In this document: positions 33,397-39,855 of the stretch, piece after piece
How the letters are laid out: every line of letters begins with the position of its first letter
Position numbering within the stretch: position 1 is the stretch's first letter
Virus record (IMG/VR): IMGVR_UViG_3300031974_002706
Location: 1-41,380 of that record
DNA from: a virus
Strand: one strand, 5' to 3'
DNA: 41,380 nt
Notes under the pieces: generated by a model
What the model was told of the DNA's origin: nothing
Seen by the model: the letters and a program-made list of their open reading frames with translations, nothing else
The model's database searches: none
Translations under genes and position numbers: made by a program

Positions 33397-33719
33397 TGGC
33401 CGATACAGAAGTAAAAGTTCAAAGTACAGAACACAAAAAGAAAGTTAATCTTGAGTTAGAAGTAGATGCTTCAGCAAAAGACTTAGGTATTAATCCATAT
33501 GCAAAATTAATACACTTGGCAAGAGCAATTGACAGTTGGAGAATTTTTCCAAGAATCTTTATTTCAACTTATATTTTCTTACTCTACAAAGTAGTAATTT
33601 GGTATATGGAACTTCCAAATCCTACAATGGAACAATCAGGTTTAGTTAGTATCGTAGTTGGTGCTGGCGCGGCATGGTTTGGTTTATATACAGGTTCAAG
33701 AGCAAAGTCAGACAAATAA
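33396..33719 (+). CDS. holin candidate
   Basis: This 107-residue protein has a charged N-terminal 35 residues, then two likely membrane spans (about 53-70, FISTYIFLLYKVVIWYM, and 82-98, GLVSIVVGAGAAWFGLY). It ends in a short basic tail, TGSRAKSDK. Size, topology and position after the endolysin-spanin genes fit a holin that opens the inner membrane for the muramidase. Family membership (for example GTA-type holins) is not certain. Confidence 0.65.
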   Translation: MADTEVKVQSTEHKKKVNLELEVDASAKDLGINPYAKLIHLARAIDSWRIFPRIFISTYIFLLYKVVIWYMELPNPTMEQSGLVSIVVGAGAAWFGLYTGSRAKSDK

Positions 33720-33722
33720 TCA

Positions 33723-33751
33723 TTGACAAACGTCTAATATAAGTATATAAT
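33723..33751 (+). promoter_or_regulatory. sigma70-type promoter with nested inverted repeat
   Basis: TTGACA (33723-33728), 17 bases, TATAAT (33746-33751), then six bases to ATG 33758, so the predicted first mRNA base is the A of ATG. The -10 lies in the inverted repeat AGTAT-ATA-ATACT (33742-33754). It drives the DnaJ-deformylase-ClpA cassette. Confidence 0.78.
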
Positions 33752-33757
33752 ACTGCT

Positions 33758-34603
33758 ATGGATTATTACGAATTGTTAGGCGTTTCTCGTGGCGCTTCAG
33801 AAAAAGAAATTAAAACTGCGTTCCGCAAATTGGCGGCGAAGCATCATCCTGACAAAGGTGGTGATCATAAGAAGTTTACACAACTTAACGAAGCGTATCA
33901 AACACTAACAGATCCACAAAAAAAACAAATGTATGATCAGTATGGTACTGCTGATCCACAACAAGCAGGTTTTCAACAGCAAGGCTTTGGCGGTTTTGGT
34001 CCAGGTGGCTTTGAATTTAATGGTGACATGAATGATATATTCAGCACATTTTTTGGAAGAGGCTTTCAACAACAAAGACGTCCACAACAAAATAGAGACA
34101 TTACTATTGCTTGTGATATTACAGTAGGTGAAGTATATACAGGCAAAGGTGTTATTGCTACTTTTAGAACAAACAGTGGTCAAGAACAAACTGTTAACAT
34201 TGACATACCAAAGGGTGCTAAACACGGAGATACTATACGCTACGGAGGTTTAGGAGATGACAGTATTCCAGGTATACCAAGAGGAAACTTAAATGTAAAA
34301 GTAAGAATACTAAGACATCCAAACTTTGATGTAGATGGAATTAATTTGCATACAGTAACTAAAATTGATATTTTTGAAATGATACTTGGCACTACCACAA
34401 ATCTTACTTTACCGTCAGGTAAGACTATAAGTATTAATGTACCAAGAGGCACACAACCAGGCACAGTTCTAAGCATACACGGTCAAGGCTTACCAGACTA
34501 CAACTCAGGCGCTTCCGGAAATGTTTACCTAAAAGTAAACGGCGTTATTCCAAAAAATTTAACCGAAGAACAATACGATTTGATAAGAAAGATTAAGGAA
34601 TGA
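33758..34603 (+). CDS. DnaJ-family co-chaperone (type II, CbpA-like)
   Basis: This 281-residue protein has a J domain at residues 1-65 with HPD (H30-P31-D32). A Gly/Phe/Gln-rich linker follows (about 70-108, with [12 protein letters not shown]), then two C-terminal beta domains ([18 protein letters not shown] and later [12 protein letters not shown]). The Cys-rich zinc finger of DnaJ itself is missing, as in CbpA. It should stimulate host DnaK and deliver clients to it. It starts directly at an early-type promoter and overlaps the deformylase gene by four bases. Confidence 0.92.
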   Translation: MDYYELLGVSRGASEKEIKTAFRKLAAKHHPDKGGDHKKFTQLNEAYQTLTDPQKKQMYDQYGTADPQQAGFQQQGFGGFGPGGFEFNGDMNDIFSTFFGRGFQQQRRPQQNRDITIACDITVGEVYTGKGVIATFRTNSGQEQTVNIDIPKGAKHGDTIRYGGLGDDSIPGIPRGNLNVKVRILRHPNFDVDGINLHTVTKIDIFEMILGTTTNLTLPSGKTISINVPRGTQPGTVLSIHGQGLPDYNSGASGNVYLKVNGVIPKNLTEEQYDLIRKIKE

Positions 34604-35127
34604 AGTTAGTATATCATCCGCATCCATCTTTATTAAAGCAAGTGCAAGAATTTGACTTTAATAAGTTAGACGCAAAAGACATTGAAAAACAAATGATTGA
34701 AATCATGAACAAAGAACATGGTGTAGGTCTTAGTGCCAATCAGGTTGACTTAGATGCACAAATCTTTGTAATGGAGCCAAAAGATTTAGAAGGACACAAA
34801 GACGGAGAATCATTTGCTGTTATCAATCCAAGAATAGAAGCAGTATCAGATCAGACAGTGTTAGGAGAAGAAGGGTGTTTAAGTTTTCCAGGATTATTTT
34901 TTAAGGTAAAACGTGCCCAGGCTTTGGTAGCAAAGTTTCTTGACAGTAGCGGAAAAGAATGTACAATAGAGTTTAAAGGATGGAATGCAAGAATATTCCA
35001 ACACGAATTTGATCACTTGTACGGAATCAATTATATTGACCGTGTAAGTAAAATGAAAATAGACATGGCTAAGAAAAAACAACAAAAGTATTTTAAAAGA
35101 ATAAAAGGAATGATAAAGTATGGTTGA
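34600..35127 (+). CDS. def: peptide deformylase
   Basis: This 175-residue protein has all three deformylase motifs: GVGLSANQ (41-48), EEGCLS with metal ligand C93, and QHEFDHL with H135, E136 and H139. It removes the formyl group from N-terminal methionine of new proteins. Length is normal and a basic tail ([16 protein letters not shown]) is present. Marine phages often carry deformylases, thought to help host or phage protein renewal. It overlaps dnaJ by four bases and the clpA-like gene by eight. Confidence 0.93.
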   Translation: MKLVYHPHPSLLKQVQEFDFNKLDAKDIEKQMIEIMNKEHGVGLSANQVDLDAQIFVMEPKDLEGHKDGESFAVINPRIEAVSDQTVLGEEGCLSFPGLFFKVKRAQALVAKFLDSSGKECTIEFKGWNARIFQHEFDHLYGINYIDRVSKMKIDMAKKKQQKYFKRIKGMIKYG

Positions 35128-37372
35128 ACCCAGTGACGATTTGCAGGCAGTATTTGATAAAGCAATGAATGATGCCAAGAAGTTAAATCACGAGTATGTG
35201 ACTCTTGAGCATTTATTATTTGCAATGTTATGCAGTGAGAAGTTTTCTAAAATTGTAGAAGGCTCTGGTGCTGACCCTGAATTTATTAAAAAGAATATTG
35301 AAAATTATTTAAAGAACGAATGTCAAGAAATTACATTGCCTGCAGAGAATTCTAAAAAGTTCAAACCTAAGAAAACATCAACAGTAGAACGTGTGCTAAA
35401 CAGAGCATTTACACAGGTATTGTTTAGTGGCAGACATCATATTGAAATTTCAGACGTGTTCTTAAGTATTATGAATGAGAAAAAATCTTGGTCATATTAC
35501 CATATTCATAAATCAGGATTAACTAAAGAACAGTTTGCCGACTATCTTAATAACGAATTAGAAGCAGTTTATGAAGATGAAGAAGGAAGACTTTTATCTC
35601 AAAAAGCATTACGTGAATATTCAACCGATCTTAACAAAGAAGTTGAACAAAAGAAAATTGATCCAGTAATTGGTCGTGCAGAAGAATTAGAAAGTATTGC
35701 ATTGTCATTAGGTAGACGTTCTAAAAATAATGTACTACTTGTAGGAGACCCAGGTGTGGGTAAAACTGCTATTGCAGAAGGACTTGCATTTAATATTGTT
35801 AATAAATCTGTGCCTCCTTTCTTACAAGAATATAAAGTTTACAATTTAGATATCAGTGCAATGTTGGCTGGTTCGAAATACAGAGGTGACTTTGAAGAAC
35901 GCTTTAAACTTGTAATGAGTGCTATTAAAAAACAAGGTAAAACTATTGTATTCATTGATGAAGCACACATGATTAATGGTGCTGGTGCAGGCGGTGGTTC
36001 TAACAGTGCAAACGATCTTGCTAATATGTTAAAACCTGCTCTTGGTAAAGGTGATATTAAAGTAGTTGCTTCAACAACTTGGGAAGAGTATCGTAAGTAT
36101 TTTGAAAAAGATAGAGCATTAATGCGTAGATTCCAACGTGTAAGTGTTAGTGAGCCAAGCAAAGAAGTTACAAAAGATATTTTACAAGGTATTAAAAAAT
36201 ATTACGAAGATTATCACAAAGTTCTTATTACAGATGATGCTATTGAATCTTCAATTAAGTTAAGTGTAAAGTATATGGCAGATAAAAAACTTCCAGATAA
36301 AGCAATTGATTTAATTGATTTGGCTTGTTCAAGATTTAATCTAAAAGATGTTGAAGGTGATAAAATTGTAGGCAAAGAAGAAGTAGAATTTGAACTTGCT
36401 AAAGCAGTTAAGTTGCCGCCGGAACAAGTATCGCAAAAAGAATCAAGTAATCTTGCACACCTTGAAGATAATCTTAAGAAGCAAGTATATGGACAAGATA
36501 AAGCAATTGATGAAATTGTAGATAAGATCCTTGTTGCACAAGCAGGCTTAAAACAAGATAATAAACCAATTGGTTCATTTGTGTTTATGGGGCCAACTGG
36601 TGTTGGTAAAACAGAAACAGCCAAGCAACTTGCAAATCAATTAAGTGTAGAACTTGTACGTTTTGATATGAGTGAATACCAAGAAAAACATTCTGTTGCT
36701 AAACTTATTGGATCACCTCCGGGTTATGTTGGGTTTGAAGATAATGCAGGATTATTGATTACAAAATTACAAGAACATCCTAACTGTGTATTACTACTCG
36801 ATGAGATTGAAAAAGCACACCCAGATGTTTCGCAGATCCTACTACAAATTATGGATAATGGAAAGATTACTGGAAGCAACGGTAAGGAAGCCGATGCGAA
36901 AAATGCAGTTTTGATTCTAACTACAAACTTAGGTGCAGAACAAGCAGAGAAAAACGCTATCGGCTTCAACGAAGATATGGAAATGGACTATGAAGACACT
37001 GAACTTAAGAAGTTCTTTGCTCCAGAGTTCCGTAATAGACTTGACGGTGTAATTGCGTTTGGTAAACTTGAGAAGAATACAATGATTAAAATTGTTGGTA
37101 AGTTCCTTGTTGAATTACGTGATATGCTTAAAGAAAAGAATGTTACTGTTGATATTACAGATGATACTATTGATTATCTTGTTGATGTTGGATTTGACAA
37201 AAAGATGGGTGCAAGACCACTACAACGTACAATAGATAAAGAAATTAAACGTGATCTAAGTAAGATTCTACTGTTTGGAGAACTTAAAAACGGTGGACAT
37301 TTACATATTGATATAAAAGATAAACAAATACAATTAGTGCCTACTAAAAAGACAGAAACTGTAACTGCATAA
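35120..37372 (+). CDS. clpA: ClpA-type AAA+ unfoldase
   Basis: This 750-residue protein has the full ClpA layout: an N-domain (about 1-145), a first AAA+ module with GDPGVGKT (209-216), a second with GPTGVGKT (491-498) and FMGPTG, and LLLDEIEKAHPDV as Walker B. There is no ClpB-type middle coiled coil. At 614-616 it carries IGF, which lines up with the IGL/IGF tripeptide that docks ClpA/ClpX onto ClpP, so it could recruit host ClpP. Length matches E. coli ClpA (758 residues). It ends the three-gene cassette begun at 33758. Confidence 0.93.
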   Translation: MVEPSDDLQAVFDKAMNDAKKLNHEYVTLEHLLFAMLCSEKFSKIVEGSGADPEFIKKNIENYLKNECQEITLPAENSKKFKPKKTSTVERVLNRAFTQVLFSGRHHIEISDVFLSIMNEKKSWSYYHIHKSGLTKEQFADYLNNELEAVYEDEEGRLLSQKALREYSTDLNKEVEQKKIDPVIGRAEELESIALSLGRRSKNNVLLVGDPGVGKTAIAEGLAFNIVNKSVPPFLQEYKVYNLDISAMLAGSKYRGDFEERFKLVMSAIKKQGKTIVFIDEAHMINGAGAGGGSNSANDLANMLKPALGKGDIKVVASTTWEEYRKYFEKDRALMRRFQRVSVSEPSKEVTKDILQGIKKYYEDYHKVLITDDAIESSIKLSVKYMADKKLPDKAIDLIDLACSRFNLKDVEGDKIVGKEEVEFELAKAVKLPPEQVSQKESSNLAHLEDNLKKQVYGQDKAIDEIVDKILVAQAGLKQDNKPIGSFVFMGPTGVGKTETAKQLANQLSVELVRFDMSEYQEKHSVAKLIGSPPGYVGFEDNAGLLITKLQEHPNCVLLLDEIEKAHPDVSQILLQIMDNGKITGSNGKEADAKNAVLILTTNLGAEQAEKNAIGFNEDMEMDYEDTELKKFFAPEFRNRLDGVIAFGKLEKNTMIKIVGKFLVELRDMLKEKNVTVDITDDTIDYLVDVGFDKKMGARPLQRTIDKEIKRDLSKILLFGELKNGGHLHIDIKDKQIQLVPTKKTETVTA

Positions 37373-37377
37373 GATCG

Positions 37378-37385
37378 GATAAATA
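37378..37385 (+). promoter_or_regulatory. late promoter box, leaderless position
   Basis: GATAAATA ends five bases before ATG 37391. There is no ribosome-binding site between, and the predicted start site is the A of ATG. Confidence 0.62.
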
Positions 37386-37390
37386 GTTGT

Positions 37391-37732
37391 ATGCCAAGTA
37401 ACAGTGAAATAATTTTATCAGCAAATACTCATCCAGGCGATAGTTCAGTTCAAACTATTACCGGGGACAAGTACAAAGGTGACGGATATTACAGCAGAGC
37501 AGACGGTGTTCATACTGTACAATATAATTATTCCGGATTAACAGGAACAATTAGTATAGAAGCATCACTTGCTACTACACCTACTGCTGATGATTGGTTT
37601 GAAGTGCATTCATATACAGCCGCACAAGAAACTGATAGCAAATATGCTAACTTCACTGGTAACTTTGTATGGGTTAGAGCAAAAGTAGTTTACACAGATG
37701 GCACTATTAACAGCATCTTGTTAAACCATTAG
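37391..37732 (+). CDS. small beta-rich protein, probably virion-associated
   Basis: This 113-residue protein is rich in Thr, Ser, Tyr and Gly, with VHTVQYNYSGLTGTISIEAS and NFVWVRAKVVYTDGTI. The pattern reads as a compact beta-sandwich. It has its own late box, so it is likely made with virion proteins and may be a capsid decoration or tail accessory. No family is firmly recognised. The next gene follows behind AGGAG. Confidence 0.6.
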   Translation: MPSNSEIILSANTHPGDSSVQTITGDKYKGDGYYSRADGVHTVQYNYSGLTGTISIEASLATTPTADDWFEVHSYTAAQETDSKYANFTGNFVWVRAKVVYTDGTINSILLNH

Positions 37733-37740
37733 GAGTTAGT

Positions 37741-38010
37741 ATGAGTAATTTTATTAATATTGTATGGCAAAGCAAACAAGAAGATGTTGATGCTATTGTT
37801 GCTGAACAAGTGTTAAACTGCACAGACGAAGCACTAACAGAATCAGAAGCACTATATGAAGTATATGAATCCGATAAGGGCGAAACAGTGCTTACTATTG
37901 ATACCCACAAGCAGTTAGATGAAGCAGAATCCAACGCTGTTGCTGAAAGAATAGCAAATAGACTGTTTGATTTAGGGTTTTCTAAGTTCGATATCGAAAT
38001 CTCTGTATAG
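37741..38010 (+). CDS. small acidic protein, function unknown
   Basis: This 89-residue acidic protein starts at ATG 37741 behind AGGAG. Its first half is Glu/Ala-rich and helical. The second, with KQLDEAESNAVAERIANRLF and FSKFDIEISV, looks like an alpha/beta unit with no catalytic residues visible. It shares the late transcript of the gene upstream. Confidence 0.58.
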   Translation: MSNFINIVWQSKQEDVDAIVAEQVLNCTDEALTESEALYEVYESDKGETVLTIDTHKQLDEAESNAVAERIANRLFDLGFSKFDIEISV

Positions 38011-38019
38011 ACAAACTGT

Positions 38020-38027
38020 GATAAATA
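38020..38027 (+). promoter_or_regulatory. late promoter box overlapping possible sigma70 promoter
   Basis: GATAAATA followed by C lies 33 bases before ATG 38061. The same stretch also fits a sigma70 promoter: TAGACA (38008-38013), 17 bases and TATAAT (38031-38036). The gene may therefore be read in both phases of infection. Confidence 0.5.
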
Positions 38028-38028
38028 C

Positions 38029-38048
38029 TTTATAATACGTATTATAAA
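38029..38048. repeat. perfect 20-base palindrome
   Basis: TTTATAATACGTATTATAAA reads the same on both strands and sits between the promoter and the gene at 38061. It covers the possible -10 box and first transcribed bases, so it is well placed to be an operator or an RNA hairpin. No T-run follows, which argues against a terminator. Confidence 0.6.
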
Positions 38049-38060
38049 GGGTGCGATCAT

Positions 38061-38729
38061 ATGACTAAAAAATTTAGAGATTATCTCGCTGAAACCATCA
38101 ACGAAGGTGCAGGTGATTTACAAGACGATTACGGATACACTTGGAACTGCAAAAAGTGTAACGCTGAAAATGAATTTACAATGACTCCGCAAGAAAAACA
38201 AGAATACATCGACGACTGGGAAGCAGACAATCAAGATTTAGTAGCAGATGGCGAAACAGGCGAAGGTGCATTAGATAATTTGTTGATGGACCAAGGTGAA
38301 GAAAGTGGAATGCATTATGGTGACAAGTGTGTGAAATGTGGCACTGTAGCAGAAGATCCATATAGTGAATCAAACGAATTAGCAAGAATCAAAGAACTTT
38401 CTAACATTGACGAAGAAACATATGACGGTGACGACTTTTATAATGCATACGGCGAACTATGGTTCAATGAAGATGATGTAATTGACGAAGCAGAATATCA
38501 AGGACGCAAAGTACAACTTGGCAAACCGATGCGTGGTGATGTTAAAAAGTTCAAAGTATATGTCCGTGATCCCAAAACTAAGAATGTTAAAAAAGTTAAC
38601 TTTGGTGATCCTAATATGAAAATTAAAAAATCAAATCCAGCACGTAGAAGAAGTTTCCGTGCAAGACACAACTGTGATAATCCAGGCCCAAGAACAAAAG
38701 CAAGATATTGGTCCTGCAGAAAGTGGTAG
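38061..38729 (+). CDS. phage-type protein with Cys-rich regions and conserved basic C-terminus
   Basis: This 222-residue protein has three parts. The N-terminus is short (MTKKFRDYLAE). The first half holds two zinc-type pairs (CKKC near 30 and CVKC near 93). The C-terminal part of about 75 residues is basic, with KKFKVYVRDPKTKNVKKVNF, FGDPNMKIK and RARHNCDNPGPRTKARYWSC. That last segment recurs in many T4-like marine phage proteins, some beside capsid or prohead genes, but its function is not known to me. An uncharacterised nucleic-acid or virion role fits the charge. Confidence 0.7.
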   Translation: MTKKFRDYLAETINEGAGDLQDDYGYTWNCKKCNAENEFTMTPQEKQEYIDDWEADNQDLVADGETGEGALDNLLMDQGEESGMHYGDKCVKCGTVAEDPYSESNELARIKELSNIDEETYDGDDFYNAYGELWFNEDDVIDEAEYQGRKVQLGKPMRGDVKKFKVYVRDPKTKNVKKVNFGDPNMKIKKSNPARRRSFRARHNCDNPGPRTKARYWSCRKW

Positions 38730-38735
38730 ACAGAT

Positions 38736-39065
38736 ATGAAATTTGATGATATAATGACAAATAATGATAACCCATCATATGATGTACCAAGTGATTTGCT
38801 TTGCCATATGAGAGACGATACTTCTTTCTATAGACAAATGTATTATCCTACTATGGCAAAATGTCAAGAATGTTATAATAAAGGTGACAAAAATAAATCA
38901 ATGGAATTTATTTTACCAATGATTAATAAAGGTGTAGGCCATTATGTAAAAAAATATGACATTCCGGGTAACCCAGATGATTTAATCACAATGGACGAAA
39001 GAAAAGCACTTGGTGAAAAAATTCTTGAAATGGAAGTAGAAGCATTTAAAGAAGGCGAGTACTAA
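38736..39065 (+). CDS. conserved phage-type protein, function unknown
   Basis: This 109-residue, mostly helical protein starts at ATG 38736 six bases after the previous stop and overlaps the next start by one base. Segments such as VPSDLLCHMRDDTSFYRQMY and MINKGVGHYVKKYDIPGNPD suggest a helical bundle. Cysteines at three places are not spaced for a zinc site. No function is recognised; its neighbours imply part of a conserved small-gene string in this phage group. Confidence 0.6.
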   Translation: MKFDDIMTNNDNPSYDVPSDLLCHMRDDTSFYRQMYYPTMAKCQECYNKGDKNKSMEFILPMINKGVGHYVKKYDIPGNPDDLITMDERKALGEKILEMEVEAFKEGEY

Positions 39066-39637
39066 TGCAGTTAAGAGAATTGTTTGTTGAACAGTCGGGC
39101 AAAGAAGTTAGTTTTGCTTTAGGAAGACTTAATCCGGCTACAACAGGACACGGCTTACTTGTTGAAGCACTTAAACAAGGTCCAGGTGACGCAATTCTTT
39201 TCTTGACAGACAGAGCCGCAAAACTTCCAACAGATCCTCTAAACCCAAATGAAAAATTAGATTGGGCAAGAAAAAGTTTTCCAGATGTTAAAATAGAACT
39301 TGCTAAAAATATTATGTTTGCCGCAAGTGATCTGTATGCCAGAGGTTATTCTAAAGTAACTTTCTTTGAAGGTGAAGATAAATTAGGAAAACTATTAGAA
39401 AAATACAACGGTCAAAAATCAGCACATGGATTTTTTGACTTTGAAGAAATTAAATTTGAAAGATTATCACGTAATCCAGATGCAGATGATGCAACAGGAA
39501 TGAGTGCAAGTAAAATGCGTCAAGCAGTTATTGATGGAAACTTTGAAGCATTCAGCAAAGGTGTAACTAAATCTGCACAACCTTATGCTAAAAAGATGTT
39601 CGATAACTTATCAACAATACTTGGTGGTGCGGCATAA
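39065..39637 (+). CDS. nucleotidyltransferase-like protein (HxGH superfamily)
   Basis: This 190-residue protein has FALGRLNPATTGH, matching the TxGH nucleotide-binding motif of cytidylyl/adenylyltransferases, and later MSASKMRQAVIDG, matching the ISST-x-x-R region. It may add AMP or CMP to a substrate, as NMN or pantetheine-phosphate adenylyltransferases do, but the first motif histidine is replaced by threonine, so activity is uncertain. It is distinct from the shorter nucleotidyltransferase at 24897. Confidence 0.72.
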   Translation: MQLRELFVEQSGKEVSFALGRLNPATTGHGLLVEALKQGPGDAILFLTDRAAKLPTDPLNPNEKLDWARKSFPDVKIELAKNIMFAASDLYARGYSKVTFFEGEDKLGKLLEKYNGQKSAHGFFDFEEIKFERLSRNPDADDATGMSASKMRQAVIDGNFEAFSKGVTKSAQPYAKKMFDNLSTILGGAA

Positions 39638-39855
39638 TGGATTTAGAAACTCTTAAACAATTAGCAGGTGTAGGCAAGTATAGTTTTAAAGGATTACAAG
39701 CCGTTGATGAGAATCTATCTATTACAGGCACTGAGAAAAGACGCATTGAAAGAGAAAAAGGAATCAAACCTGGTGATCCAGATTGGTTTAAATTATGGTT
39801 TAGTTTGCCACACATGACTGGCGGTATGCCTCAGTTCAGAGGACGTAAAAAATGA
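39637..39855 (+). CDS. small basic protein, function unknown
   Basis: This 72-residue protein is read from ATG 39637, overlapping the previous stop by one base, and overlaps the next gene by four (ATGA). It contains GTEKRRIEREKGIKPGDPDW and ends MPQFRGRKK. The basic tail could bind nucleic acid. No family is recognised. Confidence 0.58.
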   Translation: MDLETLKQLAGVGKYSFKGLQAVDENLSITGTEKRRIEREKGIKPGDPDWFKLWFSLPHMTGGMPQFRGRKK

